From DASZQY01 sp035548515 (GTDB taxonomy: Bacteria; Pseudomonadota; Alphaproteobacteria; Rhizobiales; Kaistiaceae): DNA of 64,000 nucleotides. Numbering within the stretch: position 1 is the first letter of the stretch; every line of letters starts with the position of its first letter. The translations under genes were made by a program, and so were the position numbers. The stretch covers positions 1-64,000 of the forward strand of contig DASZSW010000013.1 in the NCBI GenBank assembly GCA_035548515.1, in the 5' to 3' direction. Under the pieces are notes generated by a model. It worked only from the letters and a program-made list of their open reading frames with translations. It was not told the DNA's origin and made no database searches. Below, piece by piece: positions 1-8,483 of the stretch.

Positions 1-104
1 GGCAGCAGCTTGCCTGGACGGGGGCGCTGATCGTCACCTTTGCAGTGCTTACGCTCAATGTTGTGGCACGCATCCTGTCGAACCTCGGGGCCATCAAGCA
101 ATGA
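1..104 (+). CDS. pstA: Phosphate ABC transporter permease PstA (C-terminal end only)
   Basis: Only the last 33 codons are inside the window; the reading frame begins at base 3 and ends with TGA at 102-104. The visible tail is a hydrophobic stretch (ALIVTFAVLTLNVVARIL) and a short polar end, as expected for the last membrane helix of a permease of the PstA/PstC type. The identification rests mainly on context: the stop codon overlaps the ATG of pstB (ATGA at 101-104), which implies translational coupling inside a pst operon. PstA forms the inner-membrane channel with PstC. On its own the fragment would not be diagnostic. Confidence 0.75.
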   Translation, partial: QQLAWTGALIVTFAVLTLNVVARILSNLGAIKQ

Positions 105-904
105 CCGACGCCGCTGTCGCAACGAACGGATCCGGGTTGAAGGCCGGCCTTCCACCGAAGATGTCGATCAAGGATCTGCGCTTCTACTACGGCGACACGC
201 TCGCGCTGAAGAGCATCACGTTGCCCTTGGACGATCGCAAGGTCACTGCCTTCATTGGGCCGTCCGGCTGCGGCAAGTCCACGCTGCTGCGCGTACTCAA
301 CCGCATGTACGACCTCTATCCGCGCCAGCGCGCCGAAGGCGAGGTCATGCTCGACGGCGAGAACATCCTGAACCCGAGCCAGGACCTCAACCTGCTCCGC
401 GCCAAGGTCGGCATGGTGTTCCAGAAGCCGACGCCGTTCCCGATGACGATCTTCGACAACATCGCCTTCGGCATCCAGCTCTACGAGCGCGTCTCCCGCG
501 GCGAATTGCAGGATCGCGTCGAGGCGGCGCTGACCAAGGCGGCGCTGTGGACCGAGGTGAAGGATAAGCTGAACGCCAACGGCCTCAGCCTGTCCGGCGG
601 CCAGCAGCAGCGCCTGTGCATTGCGCGCACCATCGCGGCCAAGCCGGAAGTCGTGCTGCTCGACGAGCCGTGCTCCGCGCTCGACCCGATCTCGACTTCC
701 AAGATCGAGGAACTGATCGACGAGCTGAAGAGCGACTACACGATCGTGATCGTGACGCACAACATGCAGCAGGCTGCACGCGTTTCCGACAAGACCGCCT
801 TCATGTACCTCGGCGAGCTGGTCGAGTTCGACGAGACGGACAAAATCTTCACCGCACCGAGCGATCGGCGCACGCAGGACTACATCACCGGCCGCTTCGG
901 CTGA
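101..904 (+). CDS. pstB: Phosphate ABC transporter ATP-binding protein PstB
   Basis: 267 aa, the normal length for PstB. It hydrolyses ATP at the cytoplasmic face of the PstA/PstC channel to drive inorganic phosphate import. Visible motifs: Walker A GPSGCGKST at residues 53-61, a KPTPFPMTI block typical of PstB after the Q-loop, the LSGGQQQR signature, and Walker B VVLLDEPCSALDP, followed by the switch His in VTHNMQQA. The ATG overlaps the pstA stop. phoU follows after 25 bp and phoB after that, the classic pst-phoU-phoB order. Pst operons are usually under PhoB control; the promoter lies outside the window. Confidence 0.97.
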   Translation: MTDAAVATNGSGLKAGLPPKMSIKDLRFYYGDTLALKSITLPLDDRKVTAFIGPSGCGKSTLLRVLNRMYDLYPRQRAEGEVMLDGENILNPSQDLNLLRAKVGMVFQKPTPFPMTIFDNIAFGIQLYERVSRGELQDRVEAALTKAALWTEVKDKLNANGLSLSGGQQQRLCIARTIAAKPEVVLLDEPCSALDPISTSKIEELIDELKSDYTIVIVTHNMQQAARVSDKTAFMYLGELVEFDETDKIFTAPSDRRTQDYITGRFG

Positions 905-929
905 CGGACTAGGGGACTGAGAGACCGCC

Positions 930-1646
930 ATGTCGGAACACATCGTCACCTCCTTCGACGACGAGCTGAACGGCCTCGCGCAGAAGTTGGCCGAAATGGG
1001 CGGCCTTGCGGAGCAGAACGTCGCCGATGCCGTTGGTGCATTGGTCAGCCGCGACATCGAAAAGGCGCAACGCGTCATCGCCTCCGACGAGCGCATCGAC
1101 AAGCTTCAGCGCGAGATCGAGGAGGCCGCCGTTCTGATGATCGCCCGCCGCCAGCCCATGGCCCGAGACCTTCGCGAGATCATGGCGGCCATCCACATCG
1201 CCAACGATCTCGAGCGGGTCGGCGATCTTGCAAAGAACACCGCCAAGCGGGTGATCGCAATCGAGTCCAATTTCGGCTCGCAGCGGCTGGTCGTCGGTGT
1301 CGAGCATATGGCCGAGCTGTGCCTCACCCAGCTCAAGGAAATCCTCGACGCCTTCGCCAGCCGCGACCTCGGCGCCGCCCGCAACGTGTGGGAGCGCGAC
1401 AACGAGATCGACGCGATGTACACCTCGCTGTTCCGCGAGCTGCTCACCTACATGATGGAAGATCCGCGCAACATCACGTTCTGCACGCACCTTCTGTTCT
1501 GCGCCAAGAACATCGAACGCATCGGCGACCATGCCACCAACATCGCCGAAAACCTGCACTACCTGATCACCGGCCAGACCATGACCGAGGCACGGCCGAA
1601 GCAGGATACGTCGTCGCTGACCTCGGTGCCCTACAAAGCGAACTGA
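930..1646 (+). CDS. phoU: Phosphate signalling protein PhoU
   Basis: 238 aa, helical, with the two PhoU three-helix repeats. The metal-binding signatures are visible as ERVGDLAKN in the first half and ERIGDHATNIAE in the second. PhoU links the Pst transporter to the PhoR/PhoB two-component system and keeps the Pho regulon off when phosphate is plentiful. The gene sits between pstB and phoB and starts at ATG with a GAGAGACC sequence just upstream. phoR is not in the window; in many alphaproteobacteria it lies upstream of pstS. Confidence 0.97.
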   Translation: MSEHIVTSFDDELNGLAQKLAEMGGLAEQNVADAVGALVSRDIEKAQRVIASDERIDKLQREIEEAAVLMIARRQPMARDLREIMAAIHIANDLERVGDLAKNTAKRVIAIESNFGSQRLVVGVEHMAELCLTQLKEILDAFASRDLGAARNVWERDNEIDAMYTSLFRELLTYMMEDPRNITFCTHLLFCAKNIERIGDHATNIAENLHYLITGQTMTEARPKQDTSSLTSVPYKAN

Positions 1647-1651
1647 GCGCC

Positions 1652-2353
1652 ATGACGCCCAAGGTTATGATCGTGGAGGACGAGGAGGCTCTCTCCCTGA
1701 TGCTCCGCTACAACCTCGAAGCCGAGGGATACCTGGTTGAGACGGTGGAGCGCGGCGACGATGCCGAGACCCGCCTGCGGGAAAGCGTGCCTGACCTTCT
1801 TCTGCTCGACTGGATGCTCCCCGGCATCTCTGGCATCGAACTATGCCGGCGCCTCCGCCAGCGCGAAGTGACCAAGGCGCTGCCGATCATCATGCTGACC
1901 GCTCGCGGCGAGGAGACCGAGCGCGTGCGCGGCCTGGCCACCGGCGCCGACGACTACGTCGTCAAGCCGTTCTCATTGCCCGAGCTGATGGCGCGTGTGC
2001 GCGCCATCCTCCGCCGCTCACGCCCGGAGCTGGTTGCCACCGTCCTGAAGGCGGGGGACATCGAGCTCGATCGCGACACGCACCGTATCCGCCGCTCGGG
2101 CCGCGAATTACACCTCGGCCCGACCGAGTTCCGATTGCTCGAATTTTTCATGCAGAGTCCCGGCCGCGTCTTCTCGCGCGCCCAGTTGCTCGATGCTGTG
2201 TGGGGCAGGGACGTCTTCGTCGACGAGCGCACCGTCGACGTTCACGTCGGGCGTCTGCGCCGCGCGCTTGGCCGCGGCCGCGACCCGATCCGCACGGTCC
2301 GCGGCTCCGGCTATTCCTTCGACGAGAACTTCGCGGCAGCGCAGTCGGCTTAG
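1652..2353 (+). CDS. phoB: Phosphate regulon response regulator PhoB
   Basis: 233 aa OmpR/PhoB-family regulator. The receiver domain occupies about residues 1-125, with acidic residues E9, D10 and E11, the phospho-acceptor Asp at D53 (LLLLDWMLPG) and the conserved Lys in DYVVKPFS. A winged-helix DNA-binding domain follows (about 135-230, with RTVDVHVGRLRRAL as recognition helix region). A longer in-frame reading upstream has no support; the ATG at 1652, five bases after the phoU stop, is the natural start. Phosphorylated PhoB activates pst and other phosphate-starvation genes. Its stop overlaps the convergent gcrA stop by four bases. Confidence 0.96.
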   Translation: MTPKVMIVEDEEALSLMLRYNLEAEGYLVETVERGDDAETRLRESVPDLLLLDWMLPGISGIELCRRLRQREVTKALPIIMLTARGEETERVRGLATGADDYVVKPFSLPELMARVRAILRRSRPELVATVLKAGDIELDRDTHRIRRSGRELHLGPTEFRLLEFFMQSPGRVFSRAQLLDAVWGRDVFVDERTVDVHVGRLRRALGRGRDPIRTVRGSGYSFDENFAAAQSA

Positions 2354-2853
2354 CCCGCGTAGTCCCGACGGTCGCGCCGCCGGTCGGCCGGCTGATACGC
2401 GACGCGGCTATGGTATTCGCAATACGGCAGCGAATTCCAGTTGGCGTGGCCGCAGAAGCCGAACGTCTCGCTGCCGGGATCCCCGATTGGCCATTTGCAC
2501 ACGGCGTCGGTGAGCTGCAGCAGCGAAATGTTGAGTGGGATCGGAACGACGATGTCCTCGATCGGCACCGGCGCAGGCAGCCGCCGCGGCGCCGGCGAGG
2601 CGTGCGTCTTCAGCGCCGTGTTGCCGCTGATGTAGTGGCGCGTCGAAGGGCGATGCGGCGAGGCCGTGCGCACTTTGCGCGGACGCGGACTGCTGGAAAC
2701 GGGCTTGGCGCGGCCCGACAGCGACAGGCGGTGCACCTTGCCGATTACGGCGTTGCGCGTAACGCCACCGAGCTGCGCTGCGATCTGGCTCGCACTCAGT
2801 CCATCGCCCCAAAGTTTCTTCAGCAACTCGACGCGCTCGTCCGTCCAGCTCAT
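2350..2853 (-). CDS. gcrA: GcrA cell cycle regulator
   Basis: 167 aa. The N-terminus (MSWTDERVELLKKLW, then GLSASQIAAQLG and TRNAVIGKVHRLSL) is the characteristic GcrA helix-turn-helix. A proline- and basic-rich linker follows. The C-terminal part has CKWPIGDP and CGHANWNSLPYCEYH, the conserved Cys/Trp region that in Caulobacter contacts RNA polymerase sigma-70. GcrA works with the DNA methyltransferase CcrM and activates promoters with methylated GANTC sites. The family is restricted to Alphaproteobacteria, which helps place the organism. The upstream region holds a dense group of GANTC sites (separate entry). It ends head-to-head with phoB. Confidence 0.95.
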   Translation of the reverse strand: MSWTDERVELLKKLWGDGLSASQIAAQLGGVTRNAVIGKVHRLSLSGRAKPVSSSPRPRKVRTASPHRPSTRHYISGNTALKTHASPAPRRLPAPVPIEDIVVPIPLNISLLQLTDAVCKWPIGDPGSETFGFCGHANWNSLPYCEYHSRVAYQPADRRRDRRDYAG

Positions 2854-2882
2854 TGCGTCGCATCCCTGTTGCCACGCAGCCG

Positions 2883-3046
2883 GAATCCGAATCCATCCTC
2901 GCTCGCCGTCCGCTCCTCAGGACGACGCTACGCGCGATACAGGGACGCTTTCAGGGATTCCGCCGCACCAAAACTATGCGGCGGAAGCTACACTGGCGTT
3001 TGACTCACTGACAAGAGTCGGGCGGACACACCCCGGCAAATGAATC
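2883..3046. promoter_or_regulatory. Cluster of six GANTC (CcrM) sites upstream of gcrA
   Basis: GANTC pentamers lie at 2883-2887, 2889-2893, 2956-2960, 3002-3006, 3015-3019 and 3042-3046. At about 64 percent GC chance predicts roughly one site per 300 bases, so about half a site would be expected in this 164-bp span. They are all upstream of the gcrA ATG at 2853. This is the target sequence of the alphaproteobacterial cell-cycle methyltransferase CcrM, and GcrA acts at methylated GANTC sites. I infer methylation-dependent autoregulation of gcrA. The rest of the 2854-3209 gap contains only the repeat noted next. Confidence 0.6.
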
Positions 3047-3107
3047 CGTTTTCCCCAATTCCCGCCCGGACTTCCGCCAATGCCGGCAACGCGCCGCCGC
3101 CAAGGTA

Positions 3108-3166
3108 TTGATATCGTTTGTTTCACCTGCATTCGCTCGCGCGTGGTGTTGCGTTGATATCGTTCG
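3108..3166. repeat. Pair of TTGATATCGTT direct repeats before the membrane protein gene
   Basis: TTGATATCGTTTG at 3108-3120 is repeated as TTGATATCGTTCG at 3154-3166, 46 bases apart start to start. Each copy is centred on the palindrome GATATC. They lie 44 bases before the membrane protein gene and 255 or more bases before gcrA. The arrangement could be a two-site operator; no regulator is identifiable from the sequence. Confidence 0.4.
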
Positions 3167-3209
3167 TGATGGGATGAACAGATGAAGCGTTCGCGCTGCG
3201 GCGCGAAAT

Positions 3210-3887
3210 GTGCGGGGCCCGAGCTGCATGCCGTTGTCGACGTTGATCGTGGTGGCCGCCAACCTCGTCCCGTTGGCCGGTGTCGTCTTCTGGGGCTGGG
3301 ACGTCTTCGTCCTGCTCATCCTCTATTGGCTTGAGACGGCGGTCATCGGCTTCTGGACGATCATGCGCCTGCTGCTGGTGTCCGAGGCGGGTTCGGCCAC
3401 GCTGGGCCGCATGGCCGGTCCAGCGCGCGTCATCGGGCGCGGCTTCCAGGCCGTTTTCATCACCGTGCACGCCGGCATCTTCATGACGGTCCATTTCCTG
3501 TTCCTGTGGACCCTCTTCGCAGGCGCCTGGGCTGACGTCGTCCACGGGCCGATCGACTTCGTCCGCGTTCTCGTCATCGGCACGGGGCTGTGGCTGCCTC
3601 TGCTGTTTCTTTTCCTGGTGCGCGGCTGGTTCGTCCTGCGCGACGTGGTGCTCGGCTCGGTCGACATGGAGGGCGACGTCTTATCCGGCCTCTACATCCG
3701 CATCGTCGTCATGCAGTTCGCGATCATCCTGGGCGGTTGGCTGGCCCAGCTGACCGGGGGTGGTACCGGCACCCTGATACTGCTGGTGATCGGAAAGACG
3801 GGGGTCGAACTGTACGCCGGGCGCCTGTCCGGCAAGGTCGATGCGGCTACCGCCAAAGCCGCGGCGGAGCGCGATCCGGCTGCCTGA
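3210..3887 (+). CDS. DUF6498-like integral membrane protein
   Basis: 225 aa from a GTG start; the ATG at 3228 (MPLSTLIVVAANL) is an equally possible start. About five to six hydrophobic segments are visible. The YWLETAVIGFWTIMRLLL stretch near residue 40 resembles the conserved core of the DUF6498 membrane family, whose function is not known. Further helices include FQAVFITVHAGIFMTVHFLF, VLVIGTGLWLPLLFLFLV and the C-terminal region. The tail is alanine-rich and charged. It stands alone between divergent gcrA and argD, with direct repeats in its upstream region. No function is assigned. Confidence 0.7.
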   Translation: MRGPSCMPLSTLIVVAANLVPLAGVVFWGWDVFVLLILYWLETAVIGFWTIMRLLLVSEAGSATLGRMAGPARVIGRGFQAVFITVHAGIFMTVHFLFLWTLFAGAWADVVHGPIDFVRVLVIGTGLWLPLLFLFLVRGWFVLRDVVLGSVDMEGDVLSGLYIRIVVMQFAIILGGWLAQLTGGGTGTLILLVIGKTGVELYAGRLSGKVDAATAKAAAERDPAA

Positions 3888-3998
3888 GTCCGGGGGGAAA
3901 CCGTTGACAGTCAAGGGCCGGACGCCGATATACGGCGTCAGAGGTGCTGCCCGTGGCTGACAAAGCGGGCGGCACTTTTGCCTTTTGGAACCTCGACA

Positions 3999-5222
3999 AT
4001 GGCCCAAGCGACCGACAAAGCCCCGGGAAACTCTCCGCTTTACGGCGTGTTTTCGCGCGCCCCGGTGGCGTTTGCCCGAGGCGAGGGCGTTTGGCTGGAG
4101 ACCACTGACGGGCGCCGCTTGCTGGATTTCTCCTCCGGCATCGCTGTGAATGCGCTGGGCCACGCCCATCCTGCGCTGGTCAAGGCACTGACAGACCAGG
4201 CCGGCAAGCTCTGGCACGTGTCCAACCTGTACCGGATTCCGGAGCAGGAGGATCTGGCCGCCAAGCTCGTTGCGCTAACGTTCGCCGACAAAGTCTTCTT
4301 CGGCAACTCCGGGGCCGAGGCGGTGGAGTGCGCCATCAAGACGGTACGCCGCTATCACTTCGCCAGCGGCCATCCCGAAAAGAACCGCATCATCACCTTC
4401 GCCGGCGCCTTCCATGGCCGCACCCTGGCGGCGCTCAGCGCCACCGGCAGCGCCAAGTATTCCGAAGGCATGGCGCCGATGCCCGAAGGCTTCGACCAGG
4501 TCCCGTTCGGCGACATCAAGGCTGTCGCCGCGGCGATCACGCCGGCCACGGCTGCCATCCTGATTGAACCGATCCAGGGGGAGGGCGGTGTCCGCCTCGT
4601 GCCGGCGTCGTTCCTGCGCGAACTGCGTGCCCTGTGCGAGAAACACGGCCTGCTGCTCGTCTATGACGAAGTGCAATCGGGTGTCGGCCGTAGCGGCAAG
4701 CTGTTCGCCTATCAGTGGTCCGGGGTCGCGCCGGATATCATGACCGTAGCGAAAGGCATCGGCGGCGGCTTCCCGCTCGGCGCCTGCCTGGCGACCGCCG
4801 AGGCCGCCAACGGCATGACGCCCGGCATGCACAACTCGACCTTCGGCGGCAATCCGCTGGCCATGGCTGTCGGCAAGGTGCTGATCGACATCGTCAGCGA
4901 TGAAGCCTTCCTCGATCATGTCCGCCAGGTTGGCCTGTACATGAAGCAGCGGCTGGCCGGCCTCGTGGACAGCCACCCCGGTGTTGTCGCCGAGGTGCGG
5001 GGCGAGGGTCTGCTGATGGGCCTGCGCTGTGTTGCGCCGGTGGCCGACGTCGTCAACGCAATGCGCGATGCCGGCATTCTCGGCGCTCCGGCGGGCGAAA
5101 ACGTCGTCCGCCTGTTGCCGCCGCTGATCGTCACCAATGCCGAGGTCGACGAGGCGATCGCCCGGCTCGACGCCGCGTTCGTCGCGGTCGAGCGCACCCA
5201 GCCTGTCGCCAAGGCTGGATAG
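3999..5222 (+). CDS. argD: Acetylornithine / succinyldiaminopimelate aminotransferase
   Basis: 407 aa class-III PLP aminotransferase. It converts N-acetylglutamate semialdehyde to N-acetylornithine in arginine biosynthesis and often also serves the DAP step of lysine synthesis. Visible marks: GNSGAEAVECAIK, GAFHGRT, IEPIQGEGG, LLVYDEVQSGVGR and the PLP-Lys in TVAKGIGGGFPLGA. The ATG at 3999 fits family N-termini (short leader then NSPLYGVFSRAPVAF); a TTG at 3978 would add seven unsupported residues. argF follows after 8 bp, so the two form an arginine operon that continues by overlap into hslO. Confidence 0.95.
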   Translation: MAQATDKAPGNSPLYGVFSRAPVAFARGEGVWLETTDGRRLLDFSSGIAVNALGHAHPALVKALTDQAGKLWHVSNLYRIPEQEDLAAKLVALTFADKVFFGNSGAEAVECAIKTVRRYHFASGHPEKNRIITFAGAFHGRTLAALSATGSAKYSEGMAPMPEGFDQVPFGDIKAVAAAITPATAAILIEPIQGEGGVRLVPASFLRELRALCEKHGLLLVYDEVQSGVGRSGKLFAYQWSGVAPDIMTVAKGIGGGFPLGACLATAEAANGMTPGMHNSTFGGNPLAMAVGKVLIDIVSDEAFLDHVRQVGLYMKQRLAGLVDSHPGVVAEVRGEGLLMGLRCVAPVADVVNAMRDAGILGAPAGENVVRLLPPLIVTNAEVDEAIARLDAAFVAVERTQPVAKAG

Positions 5223-5230
5223 GTGCAGCG

Positions 5231-6145
5231 ATGCCACGCCATTTCCTCGATATCGCCGACTTCGACGCGGCCACACTCCGCGCCATTCTGGCCGACGCCG
5301 TCAGCCTGAAGAAGACGCGCGGCACGCCCGCCGCGCCGAAACCCTTTGCCGGCAAGACGCTGGCGATGATCTTCGACAAACAGTCGACCCGCACCCGCGT
5401 CTCCTTCGATGTCGGCATGCGCGACCTCGGCGGCGAGACGATCGTGCTGTCAGGCGGCGAGATGCAGATCGGCCGCGGTGAGACGCCGGCGGATACCGCG
5501 AAGGTTCTGTCGCGCTACGTCGACGCCATCATGATCCGTGCCCTCGATCACGCGCTGGTGCGCGAATTGGCCGACAACGCCACCGTGCCGGTTATTAACG
5601 GCCTGACACGCGTGTCGCATCCCTGCCAGATCATGGCCGACGTGATGACGTTCGAGGAGCACAAGGGGCCGATCGCGGGGAAGGCGGTCGCCTGGCTCGG
5701 CGATGGCAACAACGTCCTGACCTCGTGGGTTCACGCTGCCGCCAAGTTCAAGTTTCCGTTACGCATCGCTACGCCGCCGGAGCTCGCGCCCGCGACGCGG
5801 CTCATCGCGTGGGCGAAGGACAATGGCGCGGACATCGTCGCCGGGTCGGATACCGAGGCCGCCGCGAAGGATGCCGATTGCGTCGTCACCGATACCTGGG
5901 TGTCGATGGGCGACGCCGAGTCCGAGCGCCGCCACAATCTGCTGATGCCTTATCAGGTGAATGCGCGGCTGATGGGCCGCGCCAAACCCGACGCGGTGTT
6001 CATGCATTGCCTGCCGGCCCACCGTGGCGAGGAAGTCACCGCCGACGTCATCGACGGCCCCCAGTCGATCGTGTTCGACGAGGCCGAGAACCGGCTACAC
6101 GCGCAAAAGGCGATCCTGCTCTGGGCGCTGGGGACCGGACCGTGA
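5231..6145 (+). CDS. argF: Ornithine carbamoyltransferase
   Basis: 304 aa, standard length. It makes citrulline from ornithine and carbamoyl phosphate in the cytoplasm. The carbamoyl-phosphate loop STRTRVSFD, the HPCQIMAD motif, the SMG-loop region (TWVSMGD) and HCLPAHRGEEV with the catalytic Cys are all present. It follows argD by 8 bp and its TGA overlaps the GTG of hslO (GTGA), which suggests coupled translation. Confidence 0.97.
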   Translation: MPRHFLDIADFDAATLRAILADAVSLKKTRGTPAAPKPFAGKTLAMIFDKQSTRTRVSFDVGMRDLGGETIVLSGGEMQIGRGETPADTAKVLSRYVDAIMIRALDHALVRELADNATVPVINGLTRVSHPCQIMADVMTFEEHKGPIAGKAVAWLGDGNNVLTSWVHAAAKFKFPLRIATPPELAPATRLIAWAKDNGADIVAGSDTEAAAKDADCVVTDTWVSMGDAESERRHNLLMPYQVNARLMGRAKPDAVFMHCLPAHRGEEVTADVIDGPQSIVFDEAENRLHAQKAILLWALGTGP

Positions 6146-7131
6146 GTGTCGCGTTCGAGACCGACGACCTGCTGGCTCCGGCCGGCGACGACAGCGTTCG
6201 CCCGTTCGTGGTCGAGGCGCTGGATGTGCGCGGCCGCGCTATCCAGATGGGCCCGGCATTGGACGCGATCCTGGAGCGGCACAATTATCCGCCGCCCGTC
6301 TCGCGGCTGCTGGCAGAAGCGATCGTGCTCGCGGTGCTGCTCGGCTCGTCGCTGAAGATCGACGGCCGTTTCACGCTCCAGACCGAAACCTCAGGTCCGG
6401 TGGACATGCTGGTGGTCGACTACCGCACGTCGGGCGCGATCCGCGCCTATGCCCGCTTCGATGCCGACCGCGTGGCGGCCGAGCCGAGCGCCACACCCGG
6501 CGCGCTTCTGGGCAAGGGCACGCTCGCCATGACCATCGACCAGGGCGGCGCCGCCAGTCGCTACCAGGGCGTGGTGCCGCTGGAGGGCGAAAGCCTGGAG
6601 CAGGTGGCCCACACGTACTTCCGCCAGTCCGAGCAGATCCCGACGCGCGTTCGCCTCGCGGTCGCCGAGCTCCAGTCGCGCGAGGACGGCGTCATGCGTC
6701 ACTCCTGGCGCGCCGGCGGCCTCATCGTGCAGTTCCTCCCCGATGCGCCGGAGCGCATGCGCCAGGCTGATCTCCCCGGTGGCGACGCGCCTTCCGGCGC
6801 AGCTGCCAGCGAGATGTCCGAGGACGATTCGTGGGTTGAGGCTCGCTCGTTGGCCGAGACCATCCAGGATGACGAACTGACCGACCCGGCGGTGCCCGTC
6901 GAGAGTCTGCTCTATCGCCTGTTCAACGAGCGCGGCGTGCGAGTCTTCACGCCGATGCACGTGCGCGATCAGTGCTCATGCTCGCGCGACAAGATCAGCG
7001 GCGTCCTCGCCACATTCAGCGCCGATGAGATCAGCGAGAGCACCGAGGACGGCGCCATTTCCGTGACATGCGAATTCTGCGGGACCAAGTACAGCTTCGA
7101 CCCCTCCGAATTCTACCGCGACGACGCCTAG
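6142..7131 (+). CDS. hslO: Redox-regulated holdase chaperone Hsp33
   Basis: 329 aa from the GTG at 6142, which overlaps the argF stop. Hsp33 is a cytoplasmic chaperone that is off in reducing conditions and on when oxidised. The C-terminal redox switch has the four zinc-binding cysteines as CSCSRD followed by CEFCG. The N-terminal domain has the conserved substrate-binding core (RGRAIQMGPALDAIL, and GGLIVQFLP). hslO directly after argF is a common gene order in Rhizobiales. Its stop overlaps the convergent phosphotransferase gene. Confidence 0.95.
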   Translation: MSVAFETDDLLAPAGDDSVRPFVVEALDVRGRAIQMGPALDAILERHNYPPPVSRLLAEAIVLAVLLGSSLKIDGRFTLQTETSGPVDMLVVDYRTSGAIRAYARFDADRVAAEPSATPGALLGKGTLAMTIDQGGAASRYQGVVPLEGESLEQVAHTYFRQSEQIPTRVRLAVAELQSREDGVMRHSWRAGGLIVQFLPDAPERMRQADLPGGDAPSGAAASEMSEDDSWVEARSLAETIQDDELTDPAVPVESLLYRLFNERGVRVFTPMHVRDQCSCSRDKISGVLATFSADEISESTEDGAISVTCEFCGTKYSFDPSEFYRDDA

Positions 7132-8045
7132 CCAGGCAGCCGGTCTGCCGCCAGCAGCTTGAGCATTGCCATCGCCCAGCCATAGAGCTTGGGGTAGGGC
7201 GGATTGGCGTTCGCCGGGTCGGCCATCGAGAAGGCGAGATACGCGCGGTAAAACTGGAACGCCGGCCCGAGCTCATCGCCGTGTCGCTCCATGATCAGGT
7301 CGCGCACGAAACGCGCATCGTCCGCTGTGCACTCCTCGATCAGTTCCAGCGTCTGGTAAGCGACTGCGAGGTCGAGCGCCGGGTCGCCGCACACCGTGTA
7401 CGTGCCGAAATCGAGCACGGCTGAGACGCGAAGCTCGTCGTCGAGCAGGACGTTGCCAGGGAAATAGTCGCCGTGCACCAGCACCTTCGCGGGCAGAAGC
7501 GGCAGCGCGTCGAGCATGTCGGCCGCCTTTTCGAACAACGCGTAAGGGTCCGCGGCCTCTTGCGCGATGGTCACCCGATTGCGTGTGCGGAATGCAATCA
7601 GCGTCTCCCACAGGAACGTCCGCCAGTCATCCGCCTTTGTCGAGGGCTCGGCCAGCAAGTGCCCATAAGGAAACGTATCGAGCCGGATGGTGCCAAAGCC
7701 GTCGAGCGCGGTGACATAGTTGCGGAGCGCCCGGTCGCGGTGGTCGTCATGCATGGTGCGCAGCAGCGCCAGCATCGAGCGGCCGGGCAACCGCCTCTCG
7801 ATCGTCCAGGCTTCGTCCGGCCCGATCTCTAGGATCTCAGGCGTGGCGAACGGCAACCGGCCCGCGATGTGCGCCAGGAAAGATTGGAGCCGCTCGCGGC
7901 TCGCCCCGCCAAAATTCGCCGTCCTCGGCACACGCAGGACCTCGTCCGCGCCCAACGCATAGACGCGAGACTCGCCGCCTTCACCGATGAGATCAGCCGG
8001 CCCGACGTGGAATTGATCGAGGATGCGCGCGTCGTCCGGCGACAT
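7128..8045 (-). CDS. Aminoglycoside phosphotransferase (APH)-fold kinase
   Basis: 305 aa from the ATG at 8045; a TTG at 8057 overlapping the apaG stop would add four residues. It has the protein-kinase-like APH fold: an N-lobe glycine-rich segment GEGGESRVYALG, a catalytic loop VHGDYFPGNVLLDD (H-x-D-x4-N) and a metal-binding LDFGTYTVCGDPALDLA. Family members phosphorylate small molecules (antibiotics, choline, sugars), so the substrate cannot be named and no resistance should be inferred. It is downstream of apaG and probably co-transcribed with it. Confidence 0.85.
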   Translation of the reverse strand: MSPDDARILDQFHVGPADLIGEGGESRVYALGADEVLRVPRTANFGGASRERLQSFLAHIAGRLPFATPEILEIGPDEAWTIERRLPGRSMLALLRTMHDDHRDRALRNYVTALDGFGTIRLDTFPYGHLLAEPSTKADDWRTFLWETLIAFRTRNRVTIAQEAADPYALFEKAADMLDALPLLPAKVLVHGDYFPGNVLLDDELRVSAVLDFGTYTVCGDPALDLAVAYQTLELIEECTADDARFVRDLIMERHGDELGPAFQFYRAYLAFSMADPANANPPYPKLYGWAMAMLKLLAADRLPG

Positions 8046-8053
8046 CGTCCCGG

Positions 8054-8446
8054 TCAATTCATCGTGTGCTGGGCATCGGGAAGGTCGAGCGAGAACGCTG
8101 GGATGGCGATCGAGAACATCTCGCCGCGTTCGTTCTGCATCTGGTAGGTGCCGACCATGATGCCCGACGATGTCGAGAGCGGACAGCCGCTGGTGTAGGC
8201 GAACGTCTCACCCGGCTTCAGCACGGGTTGCTTGCCGACTACCCCGGGCCCCCGCACTTCCTCCGTCTTGCCGTTCGCATCGGTGATGCGCCAGTGCCGC
8301 GAGCGCAGCCACACGACCTCCTCGCCGAGGTTCTGGATTTCGATCTTGTATGCCCAGAAATAGTGGCCCTCGTCGGGCGAGGATTCCCCTTCGACGAAGC
8401 TGGGCTCGACGGTGACCTGGATGGCGCGGGTGATTTCGCGGTACAT
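8054..8446 (-). CDS. apaG: ApaG protein
   Basis: 130 aa, the usual size of ApaG (DUF525), a single fibronectin-III-like beta domain. Family features seen: YFWAYKIEIQN, VWLRSRHWRITDANG, RGPGVVGKQPVLKPGE and YTSGCPLSTSSGIMVGTYQM. The family is annotated as a Co2+/Mg2+ efflux-associated protein; the biochemical role is not settled. It lies between metZ and the phosphotransferase gene on the same strand, with 37 bp to the metZ stop. Confidence 0.95.
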   Translation of the reverse strand: MYREITRAIQVTVEPSFVEGESSPDEGHYFWAYKIEIQNLGEEVVWLRSRHWRITDANGKTEEVRGPGVVGKQPVLKPGETFAYTSGCPLSTSSGIMVGTYQMQNERGEMFSIAIPAFSLDLPDAQHTMN

Positions 8447-8483
8447 GCCGGGAAGGAATATTGGCCCCCCGCCGGTGCGTCAA

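Noticed and set aside
3005..3319. Minus-strand open frame of 104 codons before the membrane protein gene
   Set aside because: It lies across the opposite-strand start of a better-supported membrane gene and over the GANTC cluster; residue content looks random.
7128..8045. Antibiotic resistance determinant (aminoglycoside phosphotransferase)
   Set aside because: The APH fold is broad; gene is in a conserved housekeeping block next to apaG and shows no marks of a resistance cassette.
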